64,000 nt of DNA from Citrobacter amalonaticus (GCF_002918555.1 NZ_PQMB01000008.1:62427-126426); one strand, 5' to 3'. Shown: positions 1 through 9,065, numbered from the stretch's first letter. Made by a program: numbers and translations. Notes: generated from the sequence alone by a model not told the origin.

Positions 1-27
1 AGCGCCATCTGGTATAGGGAAAAACGA

Positions 28-990
28 TTAGTACAGTTTTTTCGCGCAGTCCAGCCAGTCACCTTTGAAAGGACGCTTCATATTTTCGATAGCATCAATG
101 ATGTCGTGGTGAACCAGTTGCTCGTTCTGGATGCCCACGCAGCGGCCACCGTAGCCTTCCAGCAGCAGATCGATCGCATAAGAGCCCATACGGGAAGCCA
201 GAATACGGTCGTAAGGTACCGGAGAACCCCCGCGTTGAATGTGGCCCAGAACGGTGGCACGCGTTTCACGCCCCGTCTCTTTCTCAATGTAGTGCGCCAG
301 TTCGTCCACGTCACACATATGCTCGGTAATCGCCACGATGGCGTGTTTTTTACCTTTTGCGATACCCGCCTTGATTTCAGCCACCAGGTCATCACGGCTG
401 AATTCGACTTCCGGCACGACGACGAACTCACAACCACCGGCAATAGCCGCCGCCAGGGTCAGATCGCCGCAGTAGCGCCCCATCACTTCAACGATGGAGA
501 TACGCTGGTGAGAAGAAGAGGTATCACGCAGGCGGTCAATCGCTTCCACTACAGTACCTAACGCGGTGAAATAACCGATAGTGTAGTCGGTTCCTTTGAT
601 GTCGTTGTCAATGGTGCCCGGCAGACCGATGCACGGGAAGCCCGTTTCAGTCAGGCGTTTTGCCCCCATATATGAACCGTCACCACCGATAACGACCAGT
701 GCGTCGATACCGCGTTTCTTCAGGTTTTCGATAGCCACGGCACGGACATTCTCATCACGGAATTCCGGGAAGCGAGCGGAGCCGAGGAAGGTACCGCCAC
801 GGTTGATCATATCGGACACGCTGTAACGGTCGAGCTGCACCATGCGATCTTCATACAGACCCAGGTAGCCATCATAAACACCCATTACTTCCAGTCCTTC
901 CGTCAGCGCTGCACGTACAACACCACGGATTGCTGCGTTCATGCCCGGCGCATCACCGCCGCTTGTCAACACACCGATTTTCTTAATCAT
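28..990 (-). CDS. pfkA: 6-phosphofructokinase I
   Basis: ATP-dependent phosphofructokinase. It phosphorylates fructose 6-phosphate to fructose 1,6-bisphosphate, the committed step of glycolysis, in the cytosol. The 320-residue product has the usual bacterial PfkA length. It shows the ATP-binding glycine loop GGDAPGMN (11-18), the second nucleotide motif GGDGS (102-106) and the catalytic stretch PGTIDND (124-130), whose first Asp is the general base in this family. The sequence is nearly identical to E. coli PfkA as I remember it, and the neighbouring fieF-cpxP order is the E. coli one. The ATG is preceded by a GAGG-type ribosome site. The gene is complete, but only 27 bases beyond its stop are visible, so its terminator is not. 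Confidence 0.98.
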   Translation of the reverse strand: MIKKIGVLTSGGDAPGMNAAIRGVVRAALTEGLEVMGVYDGYLGLYEDRMVQLDRYSVSDMINRGGTFLGSARFPEFRDENVRAVAIENLKKRGIDALVVIGGDGSYMGAKRLTETGFPCIGLPGTIDNDIKGTDYTIGYFTALGTVVEAIDRLRDTSSSHQRISIVEVMGRYCGDLTLAAAIAGGCEFVVVPEVEFSRDDLVAEIKAGIAKGKKHAIVAITEHMCDVDELAHYIEKETGRETRATVLGHIQRGGSPVPYDRILASRMGSYAIDLLLEGYGGRCVGIQNEQLVHHDIIDAIENMKRPFKGDWLDCAKKLY

Positions 991-1173
991 GACTACCTCT
1001 GAACTTTGGAATGCAAAATGAAATCTGTAGCCGGAACACTTTCCTGCACATCGAAACGCTCCAGTGAATATGCAGATAGTATAACAACCACTTCCTGCTG
1101 AATTGATTCAGGTCAGGCCAAATGGCGGTAATTTATACACAAAATGCGGGTCAGGCTCTCTTTTTTCACTGAC

Positions 1174-2076
1174 TTACGAAAGCTCAAACCGTTTACCTTC
1201 CCTGGGAACGACGGAACAGGGATCCTGATGAATAATCACATCCGATCCTGGAAAACGCCGCAAAATAGCCTGCTCTACTTGTTCAGCCACCACGTGCGCC
1301 TGAACGAGAGGCAGATTGTCTTCCATTTCCAAATGAATCTGAATAAAGCGGGTCGGCCCTGACTGCCGCGTGCGAAGATCGTGCGCGCCATTGACCCCAG
1401 GCCACGACGTCACTATATCAATAATTTCCTGACGTTCCCCATCAGGCAATGCGCGATCCAGCAATGATTGCACCGCGTCATACCCCATGCGCAACGCGCT
1501 ATATAAAATATAGATGCCGATTCCCAATGCAAATAGCGCATCAGCCCGATGCCAGCCATACCAGGCCAGACCGAGCGCCACCAGAATCGCACCGTTCATC
1601 ATAACATCAGACTGATAATGAAGCATATCTGCCCGCACGGCCTGGCTTTGCGTCTTACGCACGACCCAGCGCTGAAACGTGACAAGAATAATAGTGCATA
1701 TCAGAGCGATAACGGTAACCATAACCCCCACACCGGGATCTTTCATCGGCGTGGGGCTAATCAGATGCTGAATTCCGGTCAAAAACAGAAACAGCGCCGA
1801 ACCGGAAATAAACATACTTTGCGCCAGCGCCGCCAGCGATTCAGCTTTTCCGTGACCAAAGGTATGTTCATCATCCGCCGGTTGCAGCGAATAGCGCACC
1901 ACTAACAAATTGGTGAGTGACGCAGCAATATCCACCAGAGAGTCAACCAGCGCAGCCAGAATACTCACCGATCCGGTATACCACCACGCAAAAATTTTGA
2001 TCAAAAGTAACAGCGACGCCATCACTGTCGCAGCAATTGCCGCCCGGCTGACCAACTGACCATAGGTTTGATTCAT
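1174..2076 (-). CDS. fieF: ferrous-iron/zinc efflux pump FieF (YiiP)
   Basis: Cation diffusion facilitator that exports Fe2+, Zn2+ and other divalent metals from the cytosol in exchange for protons. The protein is 300 residues. Asp45 and Asp49 in VDSLVD form part of the transmembrane metal site, and HYQSD in the fifth helix supplies the other ligands. The C-terminal third is the cytoplasmic metal-binding dimerisation domain (HLEMED, HQDP). I chose the ATG at 2076, which has AGGAG five bases upstream. A GTG two codons earlier lies inside that ribosome site and is unlikely. The gene sits between pfkA and cpxP as in E. coli. In that family the Cpx response activates expression, but I see no clear CpxR box directly upstream. 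Confidence 0.97.
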   Translation of the reverse strand: MNQTYGQLVSRAAIAATVMASLLLLIKIFAWWYTGSVSILAALVDSLVDIAASLTNLLVVRYSLQPADDEHTFGHGKAESLAALAQSMFISGSALFLFLTGIQHLISPTPMKDPGVGVMVTVIALICTIILVTFQRWVVRKTQSQAVRADMLHYQSDVMMNGAILVALGLAWYGWHRADALFALGIGIYILYSALRMGYDAVQSLLDRALPDGERQEIIDIVTSWPGVNGAHDLRTRQSGPTRFIQIHLEMEDNLPLVQAHVVAEQVEQAILRRFPGSDVIIHQDPCSVVPREGKRFELS

Positions 2077-2157
2077 AAGCACTCCTGCTATCCGATGCCG
2101 CTAGTATAACGGATGGAGTAAATCAGTTAGTGAATAAGAAGATGACAAATTCAGGGC

Positions 2158-2215
2158 AAAAAAAACCCCCACATCATGTGGGGGAAGACAGGGATGGTGT
2201 CTATGGCAAGGAAAA
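2158..2215 (-). ncRNA. cpxQ: CpxQ small RNA (3' UTR of cpxP)
   Basis: This 58-base stretch lies just downstream of the cpxP stop. On the minus strand it begins TTTTCCTTGCCATAGACACC and ends in a GC-rich hairpin (CCCCCACATGATGTGGGGG, 2166-2184) followed by eight Ts. It matches Salmonella CpxQ as I remember it. CpxQ is released from cpxP mRNA by RNase E, binds Hfq and represses mRNAs of inner-membrane and extracytoplasmic proteins during envelope stress. The hairpin and T-run also terminate the cpxP transcript. The 5' end is inferred from the published processing site, not visible in DNA. Confidence 0.9.
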
Positions 2216-2224
2216 CAGGGTTTG

Positions 2225-2728
2225 TTACTGGGAACGTGAGTTGCTACTACTCAATAACTTCAACGATGAACTTTTTTGCCATTGCGTCACGTCACGCAAC
2301 TGCTCCATTCGTTGTTGATGTTTCTGGTTCAAAACCGCTTGCTGCTCCGGCGTTAACAGGCGATACATCTGATTGCGGACCCTGGCCATTTCCACCTGGC
2401 GTGCAATCTGTTCCTGTGCAATTTTTTCTGCCTGAGCGCGCACAGCGCTTTCATCAAAATTTTCTGCGGTGACAAGGCGATGCATTGTCTCCAGTTCGCT
2501 AACATTAACAGGAGGCTGTTCATGCCGTGCCTGCTGCATCAGATCTCGCATCTGCTGACGCTGATGTTCGGTTAAACTTATGCCGTCGAACATATGGCTC
2601 TGCGCATTACGCTGAGCTAGCCCTTCGCCTGGATGCCAGTTATCACCTGTAACGACTTCAGCGGCGTGGCTTAAAGGACTGAGTGCCAGCGTTGAGGCCA
2701 TGACGACAGCGGTAACTTTGCGCATCAT
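2225..2728 (-). CDS. cpxP: periplasmic Cpx adaptor CpxP
   Basis: Periplasmic chaperone-like inhibitor of the CpxA sensor. Under envelope stress it binds misfolded proteins, is degraded with them by DegP, and so releases CpxA. The product is 166-167 residues, with a cleavable signal peptide ending near SHAAE and the two LTxxQ motifs (LTEHQ near 52, LTPEQ near 126) that define the Spy/CpxP fold. Two consecutive ATGs follow GGGAG; E. coli starts at the equivalent of the second, so 2725 is an equally good start. The gene is divergent from cpxR, and a perfect CpxR box lies between them, so autoregulation is expected. The mRNA 3' end yields the small RNA CpxQ. Confidence 0.96.
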   Translation of the reverse strand: MMRKVTAVVMASTLALSPLSHAAEVVTGDNWHPGEGLAQRNAQSHMFDGISLTEHQRQQMRDLMQQARHEQPPVNVSELETMHRLVTAENFDESAVRAQAEKIAQEQIARQVEMARVRNQMYRLLTPEQQAVLNQKHQQRMEQLRDVTQWQKSSSLKLLSSSNSRSQ

Positions 2729-2805
2729 TTGCTCCCAAAATCTTTTCTGTCGCGATTCAACGAGAGACAGTTTACGATTCGGGCTGCAAACATGCGTCAG
2801 GGGGT

Positions 2806-2820
2806 GTAAAACAACGTAAA
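2806..2820. promoter_or_regulatory. CpxR box in the cpxP-cpxR intergenic region
   Basis: GTAAA-ACAAC-GTAAA is an exact match to the CpxR consensus GTAAA-N5-GTAAA. It lies between the divergent cpxP and cpxRA genes, about 56 bases before the cpxR start, and should serve phosphorylated CpxR at both promoters. Confidence 0.92.
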
Positions 2821-2875
2821 GTCATGGATTAGCGACGCCCGATGACGTAATTTCTGCCTCGGAGGTACTTAAACA

Positions 2876-3574
2876 ATGAATAAAATCCTGTTAGTTGATG
2901 ATGACCGAGAGCTAACTTCCCTGTTAAAGGAGCTGCTCGAAATGGAAGGTTTCAATGTGCTGGTTGCCCATGACGGGGAGCAGGCGCTTGAACTTCTGGA
3001 CGACAGCATTGATTTACTTTTGCTCGACGTCATGATGCCGAAGAAAAACGGTATCGATACGTTGAAAGCGCTTCGCCAGACACACCAGACACCTGTCATT
3101 ATGCTGACAGCACGCGGCAGCGAACTGGATCGCGTCCTCGGCCTTGAGCTGGGCGCAGATGACTATTTGCCTAAACCGTTTAACGATCGCGAACTGGTCG
3201 CGCGCATCCGCGCTATTCTGCGCCGCTCTCACTGGAGCGAACAGCAGCAGAACAGCGATAACGGCTCGCCGACGCTGGAAGTGGATGCCTTAAGCCTCAA
3301 TCCAGGTCGCCAGGAAGCCAGCTTTGATGGTCAAACCCTGGAGTTAACGGGCACCGAATTCACCCTGCTCTATTTGCTGGCACAGCATCTCGGCCAGGTG
3401 GTTTCACGTGAACATCTAAGCCAGGAAGTGCTGGGTAAACGCCTGACGCCTTTCGACCGTGCGATCGATATGCATATCTCGAACCTGCGTCGTAAGCTGC
3501 CGGAGCGTAAAGACGGGCACCCGTGGTTTAAAACCCTGCGCGGTCGCGGCTATCTGATGGTTTCCGCTTCATGA
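2876..3574 (+). CDS. cpxR: envelope-stress response regulator CpxR
   Basis: OmpR-family response regulator of the Cpx envelope stress system. The product is 232 residues. The N-terminal receiver domain has the acidic pair at 8-10, the phospho-acceptor Asp51 in LLLLDVMMP and the conserved Lys in PKPFND. The C-terminal winged-helix DNA-binding domain ends in the usual TLRGRGYLM signature. The ATG is preceded by GGAGGT. The gene overlaps cpxA by four bases (ATGA), so the two are translationally coupled. Family knowledge: phosphorylated CpxR binds GTAAA repeats and activates genes for periplasmic folding and degradation factors, including cpxP next door. Confidence 0.98.
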   Translation: MNKILLVDDDRELTSLLKELLEMEGFNVLVAHDGEQALELLDDSIDLLLLDVMMPKKNGIDTLKALRQTHQTPVIMLTARGSELDRVLGLELGADDYLPKPFNDRELVARIRAILRRSHWSEQQQNSDNGSPTLEVDALSLNPGRQEASFDGQTLELTGTEFTLLYLLAQHLGQVVSREHLSQEVLGKRLTPFDRAIDMHISNLRRKLPERKDGHPWFKTLRGRGYLMVSAS

Positions 3575-4944
3575 TAGGAAGTTTAACTGCACGCATCTTC
3601 GCCATCTTCTGGTTGACGCTGGCGCTGGTGCTGATGCTGGTATTGATGCTACCGAAGCTCGACTCACGCCAGATGACCGAGCTACTGGACAGCGAACAGC
3701 GCCAGGGGTTGATGATTGAGCAGCATGTAGAAGCAGAACTCGCGAACGATCCACCCAACGATCTGATGTGGTGGCGTCGCCTGTTCCGTGCGATCGACAA
3801 GTGGGCGCCGCCTGGACAGCGGTTATTGCTTGTGACCACCGAAGGACGCGTGATCGGCGCTGAACGCAGCGAAATGCAGATCATTCGCAACTTTATTGGT
3901 CAGGCGGATAACGCCGATCATCCGCAAAAGAAGAAATATGGCCGGGTTGAGATGGTGGGGCCGTTTTCCGTCAGAGACGGGGAAGACAACTACCAGCTCT
4001 ATTTAATCCGACCGGCCAGCAATTCCCAATCCGATTTTATTAATCTGCTGTTTGACCGCCCGCTCCTGTTGCTGATTGTCACCATGCTGGTCAGTTCTCC
4101 ACTACTGCTTTGGCTTGCCTGGAGCCTGGCAAAACCGGCGCGTAAGCTGAAGAACGCGGCGGATGAGGTGGCTCAGGGCAATCTGCGCCAGCATCCTGAA
4201 CTGGAAGCAGGTCCGCAGGAATTTCTTGCGGCAGGTGCCAGCTTTAACCAGATGGTGACCGCGCTGGAACGGATGATGACCACCCAGCAGCGTCTGCTGT
4301 CGGACATCTCTCACGAGCTCAGAACGCCACTTACGCGTCTGCAACTGGGTACCGCGCTGTTACGTCGCCGCGCCGGTGAGAGTAAAGAGCTGGAGCGCAT
4401 CGAAACCGAAGCACATCGGCTGGACAGTATGATCAACGATCTGTTGGTGATGTCGCGCAATCAGCAGAAAAATGCGCTGGTTAGCGAAACGATGAAAGCC
4501 AACCATCTGTGGGGAGAAGTGCTGGATAACGCCGCCTTTGAAGCCGAGCAGATGGGCAAATCGTTAACGGTTAACTTCCCGCCGGGGCCGTGGCCGCTGT
4601 ACGGTAACCCAAATGCGCTGGAAAGCGCGCTGGAGAACATCGTTCGCAACGCCCTGCGCTATTCCCATACGAAGATTGAAGTCGGCTTTTCTGTGGATAA
4701 GGATGGCATCACGATAACCGTGGACGATGACGGTCCGGGCGTCAGCCCTGAAGATCGTGAGCAAATCTTCCGACCATTCTATCGTACCGATGAGGCGCGC
4801 GATCGCGAGTCTGGCGGTACCGGTCTGGGTCTGGCGATTGTTGAAACGGCGATTCAGCAGCATCGCGGCTGGGTGAAGGCCGAAGACAGCCCGTTGGGTG
4901 GTTTACGGCTGGTGATCTGGCTACCGCTGTATAAGCGTTCTTAA
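3571..4944 (+). CDS. cpxA: envelope-stress sensor histidine kinase CpxA
   Basis: Inner-membrane sensor kinase/phosphatase for CpxR. At 457 residues it has exactly the E. coli length. Membrane segments lie near 7-28 and 164-187 and flank a periplasmic sensor domain. A HAMP linker follows, then the H-box with phospho-acceptor His248 (SHELRTPL) and an ATPase domain with N-, G1- (DDDGPGV) and G2-boxes (GGTGLGL). The start overlaps the cpxR stop. A ten-base-pair hairpin just past the stop separates it from the convergent yihN. Everything visible indicates a functional protein. Confidence 0.98.
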   Translation: MIGSLTARIFAIFWLTLALVLMLVLMLPKLDSRQMTELLDSEQRQGLMIEQHVEAELANDPPNDLMWWRRLFRAIDKWAPPGQRLLLVTTEGRVIGAERSEMQIIRNFIGQADNADHPQKKKYGRVEMVGPFSVRDGEDNYQLYLIRPASNSQSDFINLLFDRPLLLLIVTMLVSSPLLLWLAWSLAKPARKLKNAADEVAQGNLRQHPELEAGPQEFLAAGASFNQMVTALERMMTTQQRLLSDISHELRTPLTRLQLGTALLRRRAGESKELERIETEAHRLDSMINDLLVMSRNQQKNALVSETMKANHLWGEVLDNAAFEAEQMGKSLTVNFPPGPWPLYGNPNALESALENIVRNALRYSHTKIEVGFSVDKDGITITVDDDGPGVSPEDREQIFRPFYRTDEARDRESGGTGLGLAIVETAIQQHRGWVKAEDSPLGGLRLVIWLPLYKRS

Positions 4945-4947
4945 CCG

Positions 4948-4977
4948 GCTTCCCCGGTAATGTATTGCCGGGGAAGC
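4948..4977. terminator. hairpin between convergent cpxA and yihN
   Basis: Perfect ten-base-pair inverted repeat GCTTCCCCGG / CCGGGGAAGC with a ten-base loop, three bases past the cpxA stop and seven before the yihN stop. No T-tract follows on either strand, so it is either a weak bidirectional terminator or an mRNA 3'-end stabiliser. Confidence 0.6.
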
Positions 4978-4984
4978 ACAAACC

Positions 4985-6241
4985 TTATGCTGCTACGGTC
5001 GCTGCCGTGAGTTTCTGCTTTTTAATCCGCTTCACCAGCAATGTCGAGCAGATAAAGCCCATCAGACTAAACGCAATCATCACGCTAAAGACATAGTTAT
5101 AGCCCGTGATGCCGCTGTGAGTATCCAGTAAATAGCCATATAGCGTATAGGCAAACATAGCGGGCATATAGCCGATGATACAGCCAAATGCCATTGCGGA
5201 ACCCGCATACTCACGTGGGGTACCAATCTCATCCATCGGTGCAAAGAAAATGGCGCGCTGTGAGAAAATAATCGCCCCGAATCCCAGCGTCGCCGCCATA
5301 CCGATATACACATTCATCGTTTGATGTGGCAGCAGCATAAAAACAACCATAGCTGCAGCAGAGATCAGAAACGTCCACTTCAGGTAAACCGTAGGTGATT
5401 TAGCCACCTTATCCGCCAGCAGCCCCCCAATCGGCCCGCCCACCATCTTTAACGCATACTGGTTAATGATGCCGTACGCGCCGACTAATGCCACCGGCAG
5501 CATATAGATATCTTTTAAGAACGGAATGAAGTAGGTAAGCCCACAGTACGCGGCGTAAACGAAGAAAATACCTAAAGACGCCAGCCAGACGTTAGTACAG
5601 GTCAAAACATGTTTGATACCTTTTAATACTTCTATGTTGGCACTGGCCTTTTCACCGCCTTTAATTTTGTCATCATCGACAATAAAGTAAGTGAGAACGC
5701 CCGCAGCCAGCGTAATTAGCGTATAAAACAGCAGTCCAGCCTGCATACCTGCTTTCCCTTCACCAAACTGAACGAAGACAAACAGCGCACCGGAAGCGAC
5801 AATCACATCCACCACACCGCGTCCGGCTTCTAAAAAGCCAAACATGCGGCCTTGTTCTTCTTGCGTGCCCAGCAGACGAACGGCTTTCAGCAATACAGGC
5901 CAATAAACCACATCAGCAAAGAAAGCCATCGCGGCAAAACAAATGAGATAGCCGGTAAATGACGGCAGCGTCGCTAAATACAAGCCGCATAGTCCGACAC
6001 CGATTAAACCGAATGGAAGTAATATTTTCTTGGAGTAACGGTCTGCTATATAAAGCGAAAGAAAAAGCCCGGTGGTCTGGACGATCGTATAAACCGTAAA
6101 ACTCAAGCCAATTTGTGTATTGGTTAAACCCCAGTCATTCTGCATTGGTACATAGAACACATCTTTCATACTTGAAAGTTTGAATATGGTTCCGCCGCCT
6201 AAAATTAAAAAGCAGAGTCGTGCCCATTTATTCATGAACAT
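4985..6241 (-). CDS. yihN: major facilitator superfamily transporter YihN
   Basis: Twelve-helix MFS permease of 418 residues, resembling E. coli YihN as I remember it; no substrate is established for that family. The translation has alternating hydrophobic segments throughout and the basic MFS loop ADRYSKK after the second helix. I start at ATG 6241, with GAGGG seven bases upstream, which gives the protein start MFMNKW. An in-frame extension 21 codons upstream has no ribosome site. The gene is the last of a yihL-yihM-yihN run. yihM probably encodes a TIM-barrel sugar-phosphate isomerase and yihL a GntR regulator, so YihN probably imports the substrate YihM acts on. In E. coli this trio lies elsewhere, near the yihO-yihW genes. 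Confidence 0.82.
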   Translation of the reverse strand: MFMNKWARLCFLILGGGTIFKLSSMKDVFYVPMQNDWGLTNTQIGLSFTVYTIVQTTGLFLSLYIADRYSKKILLPFGLIGVGLCGLYLATLPSFTGYLICFAAMAFFADVVYWPVLLKAVRLLGTQEEQGRMFGFLEAGRGVVDVIVASGALFVFVQFGEGKAGMQAGLLFYTLITLAAGVLTYFIVDDDKIKGGEKASANIEVLKGIKHVLTCTNVWLASLGIFFVYAAYCGLTYFIPFLKDIYMLPVALVGAYGIINQYALKMVGGPIGGLLADKVAKSPTVYLKWTFLISAAAMVVFMLLPHQTMNVYIGMAATLGFGAIIFSQRAIFFAPMDEIGTPREYAGSAMAFGCIIGYMPAMFAYTLYGYLLDTHSGITGYNYVFSVMIAFSLMGFICSTLLVKRIKKQKLTAATVAA

Positions 6242-6364
6242 GTTTACACCCTCATTGCTTGTTGAGAGAAATATCCAAATAAAGTTAACAATAAAATGAT
6301 GCAATCAATAAATTTATGGTTTTATTTCCATAAGTTCTTTCGCATTTAATAAGTATTGAGGAAA

Positions 6365-7336
6365 TTACTGGTTATCTACAAATTTGTCACATAAGTCACG
6401 AATGTATTTTATTTGAGAAAGGGCATGTTCTTTCTCCTCTGCCAGACGCGCATCAACCAGATGACTATCAGGTAACGGCGTATAACTTGCTTCTCGCCAC
6501 GGGATCCAGGGATTATCACCTTCATCGTCAAAACGAAATGCCGGAGCATAATATTCGACTTCTTCTTCCAGACCAAAGGCGTGTACTTGTGGCTTATCAT
6601 CCCCTAACAGTAATAACGTCCTGAGCATCTCTTCCATCGGTAAATCGCCGTACCCGGAACGACAAGCTTCGTGCCCCCAGCCTTTCCCCTCTTTAATCAT
6701 TTTAGCGTCCTTGATATGTACCTGAGTGATAAGTGGAGACATCACCGTTAAGGCCGCCAGTGGCTGCTCATTTGCATTAATCATGTTGCCAAAATCAAAC
6801 AAAATAGAGAGATTTTTCATCCTGCTGTTATTAACCAGCGTCACCAGTTCATGGCTCTGCAAATCTTCATGTTGTTCGATAGTAAAGCTCAAGCCGCAAT
6901 CGTCAAACTGAGACAACCACGCAATATCACTGGAGATCTTATCCAGCACATCGTTCAGATACCCTTCATAACGAGGGTAGAAGCGCACTGAGGTTGCACC
7001 AGTTGCAAAAGCAATACGGATAGCATCGGTCAATGTCTCTTTATCCGATGCGCTCGTTTCTATATGCACATCCAGATTATAATTTTTAGCCTTCTCTTTG
7101 AAATTTTGTAATTGCAGATCGTTCATTTTCTGAAGGGATTGTGACTCACCATCCTCCACATGTATTTTCACTCCCTTTAATTTTTGCTGATATGCAATAT
7201 CCAGCAGATCTGCAGGGAGGACTCTCTCGTAGCGCATGTTCAGATGAAACGCATAAGCATGTAAGTACAGTGGTATATTCCTGGCTCGTTCAGCAAGACG
7301 CTCTCGGTTAAATTTTTCCATTTTTTTCTCATTCAT
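6365..7336 (-). CDS. yihM: sugar-phosphate isomerase/epimerase-like TIM-barrel protein YihM
   Basis: Protein of about 323 residues from the xylose-isomerase-like TIM-barrel superfamily, close to E. coli YihM in length and, from memory, in sequence. Candidate metal-ligand positions are FTIEQHED (Glu near 154), ILFDFGN, QVHIKDAK (the HxKD motif typical of this fold) and the terminal FGLEEE. The substrate is unknown. The start is uncertain: ATG 7336 overlaps the yihL stop by eight bases, GTG 7339 and ATG 7321 are alternatives, and none has a strong ribosome site. The overlap implies translational coupling with yihL. Between yihM and yihN are about 120 non-coding bases. Confidence 0.8.
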   Translation of the reverse strand: MNEKKMEKFNRERLAERARNIPLYLHAYAFHLNMRYERVLPADLLDIAYQQKLKGVKIHVEDGESQSLQKMNDLQLQNFKEKAKNYNLDVHIETSASDKETLTDAIRIAFATGATSVRFYPRYEGYLNDVLDKISSDIAWLSQFDDCGLSFTIEQHEDLQSHELVTLVNNSRMKNLSILFDFGNMINANEQPLAALTVMSPLITQVHIKDAKMIKEGKGWGHEACRSGYGDLPMEEMLRTLLLLGDDKPQVHAFGLEEEVEYYAPAFRFDDEGDNPWIPWREASYTPLPDSHLVDARLAEEKEHALSQIKYIRDLCDKFVDNQ

Positions 7337-8033
7337 CACGAATTACAAGTTCCACTGATTCAAGTCGCCAGTATTCAAAATCAACCTGAACCACTTTTTT
7401 ATCTCGGGTAGCCCGATGTTTTTCTACTAAAATGCCATAAGTATTGGGAGCAACGCCCAGTTCCTTGCAGGCAACCTCTGGCATATTGACGGGTTTAAAA
7501 ATCATTTCTTTGATATTTAAAACATAGCCAAACTCATCCTCCCAGACCCTGGCAAAAGACTGAGTATCCAGTTTGTTGATAAATCCTGGCGCAACGTTGG
7601 CATCGATATAGGACTCATGATAAAACACGCGATGTGAGTCCAGGCCACACCATCCGGTAATCAAATATCTGCTACCCGAAGAAAGAAAAACCTCCTCAAC
7701 ATGATACGGCACCGTCTCGATGGTCTCTTTTGATAAATAGTCCCAAAAAGGTTTGCGCCCCTGGGCACGCGCTTCAGCATTGAAGCTGGAAAGTGATTTT
7801 GGGTTATAAATAAATCGCTTCGCCGAAATAAACCAGCCACTGCGATTCTTTCTGAAAATACGCGAATCAATTTCCAGTTCAATCAGAACCTGACGTAAGG
7901 TCATACGCTTTGCATCCAGTAACTCACATAGCTCCCTCTCAGAAGGTAATTTTGAGCCAGCGGGCAAATTTTTCTCGTTTAGCCAGCTTTCAAAGCGTTC
8001 TCTCAGCACATCAACATTGTTTTTCTTTTTCAT
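7329..8033 (-). CDS. yihL: GntR/HutC-type transcriptional regulator YihL
   Basis: 234-residue regulator. The N-terminal winged helix-turn-helix carries the GntR signature (LPSERELCELL, then MTLRQVLIELE). The C-terminal UTRA ligand-binding domain has Tyr/Glu-rich strands (FYHESYID, VDFEYWRLE). It resembles E. coli YihL. I start at ATG 8033; the longer reading would need a TTG with no ribosome site. It is the first gene of yihLMN and is expected to control this operon. The perfect palindrome TGGTTTAAACCA, just 12 bases upstream of the start, is a good candidate autoregulatory operator. Confidence 0.82.
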   Translation of the reverse strand: MKKKNNVDVLRERFESWLNEKNLPAGSKLPSERELCELLDAKRMTLRQVLIELEIDSRIFRKNRSGWFISAKRFIYNPKSLSSFNAEARAQGRKPFWDYLSKETIETVPYHVEEVFLSSGSRYLITGWCGLDSHRVFYHESYIDANVAPGFINKLDTQSFARVWEDEFGYVLNIKEMIFKPVNMPEVACKELGVAPNTYGILVEKHRATRDKKVVQVDFEYWRLESVELVIRDE

Positions 8034-8044
8034 TTTGACCAATC

Positions 8045-8056
8045 TGGTTTAAACCA
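8045..8056. promoter_or_regulatory. palindrome upstream of yihL, candidate GntR operator
   Basis: TGGTTTAAACCA is a perfect 12-base palindrome 12 bases before the yihL start. HutC-type GntR regulators commonly bind short palindromes overlapping their own promoter. The assignment to YihL is inference. Confidence 0.45.
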
Positions 8057-8120
8057 ATTTACAGTTAAGATATTTGAGTACAGGAAATACTCAAGTCTTT
8101 TTTCAATACAGAGGTTTTTT

Positions 8121-8246
8121 TTGTGGACCAGGTATCAAGAATGGATTTTGAAGGGTGTCGTGACAGGCTGGTTGTTAACCGCCATTGGTACGTTGAGTGT
8201 ATGGAGCATGGCTGATATAAATCAGGGTTTTATCCCTGATTTATAA
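8121..8246 (+). CDS. possible 41-residue membrane peptide
   Basis: Small reading frame in the yihL-yiiM gap. It would start with TTG, with AGAGG about seven bases upstream. It encodes a 41-residue peptide with a central hydrophobic stretch (VVTGWLLTAIGTLSVW) and a polar tail. The composition resembles a one-helix membrane peptide. However, the start is weak, the end overlaps a hairpin (8216-8245) that may terminate yiiM, and I recognise no homologue. It could equally be the degraded tail of a lost membrane gene. Confidence 0.2.
   Translation: MWTRYQEWILKGVVTGWLLTAIGTLSVWSMADINQGFIPDL
8216..8245 (-). terminator. hairpin downstream of yiiM
   Basis: Twelve-base-pair inverted repeat TATAAATCAGGG / CCCTGATTTATA with a six-base loop, 25 bases past the yiiM stop. 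It lacks a clear T-tract, so termination is plausible but unproven. Confidence 0.45.
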
Positions 8247-8270
8247 GGAAAAACTCAGAGGCAGGTTAAT

Positions 8271-8945
8271 TTACTTTCCCCATAAACGCCGGGAATTGTC
8301 TTCGATAACACCGCTAAGCCGGCGCTTTTGCATCGTCCGTGTCCAGCTTTTTGACAGCCCGGCAGCGGACAATAAGCGATGGTACTGCTCATCATCAAAC
8401 GGCATATGCCACGCAATCGCGATCGCTTCCTGCACGCTGACATCACTCACGCGCGACACCCGTTCCAGCGGCGCGTCTGCCGAAACCTGCCCCGCCGCAA
8501 TGACGCTGCACAGCCAGCCGGTCCTGCCCGCTTCCTGCATCTGGCTTGCCATGTCGCTGATACCAAAATGGTAGTTAAGTTTGAAGCACGGCGAGCGGGG
8601 TTGAGTGACCTGAATCAGCGCCTCTCCCCAACGGAAAATATCGCCAATATAGACATTCTGTTCGGTCAGACCTTCCGTAGAGAGATTTTCGCCAAAGGCC
8701 GGGGCAGCAAACAAATCCGCCTGTTGCGGAAACGCCCGCATCCAGTGCAGATAGTGTTCACGCGGGTAGTGACACAGCGCACGATCCGGCCCACCGTGAA
8801 TCTTCTTTTCCGCCTGTTCATCGCCTTCCAGCCCCAGTTCCGTCAGTATCAGCTCGCCATCGACCTGAATTTTCGCAATGGCGCTGGGACGGCTTCCCGT
8901 GTAGTCCAGAATCTTGCCTGTAAAAACATCGACCGGATATCGCAT
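8271..8945 (-). CDS. yiiM: MOSC-domain protein YiiM
   Basis: Cytosolic 224-residue MOSC-domain protein, the same length as E. coli YiiM. YiiM belongs to the molybdenum-cofactor proteins that detoxify N-hydroxylated bases such as 6-N-hydroxylaminopurine. The MOSC core is visible as KIHGGPDRALCHYP, FGENLSTEGL and the Cys in SPCFKLN that is the expected cofactor ligand. A 3-alpha-type C-terminal extension follows (AIAIAWHMPFDDEQ). It lies between cpxA and sodA as in E. coli, but here yihLMN separates it from cpxA. It stands alone, with its own promoter region in the 150 bases shared with the divergent aldolase gene. Confidence 0.95.
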   Translation of the reverse strand: MRYPVDVFTGKILDYTGSRPSAIAKIQVDGELILTELGLEGDEQAEKKIHGGPDRALCHYPREHYLHWMRAFPQQADLFAAPAFGENLSTEGLTEQNVYIGDIFRWGEALIQVTQPRSPCFKLNYHFGISDMASQMQEAGRTGWLCSVIAAGQVSADAPLERVSRVSDVSVQEAIAIAWHMPFDDEQYHRLLSAAGLSKSWTRTMQKRRLSGVIEDNSRRLWGK

Positions 8946-9065
8946 CTGTTCCCTCTCCCGCTAAATTTTCTCCATTACACCACATTTATTTTACCTCAGT
9001 CGCTCAAAATGAGAGCACGGTTCACATGAAACACAGGTACACGTGATATCAATGATGTGGGTTTT

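Noticed and set aside
8141-8215. 24-codon ATG frame in the yihL-yiiM gap
   Set aside because: No ribosome site; the overlapping 41-codon TTG frame has a better start and a more protein-like composition, and even that is doubtful.
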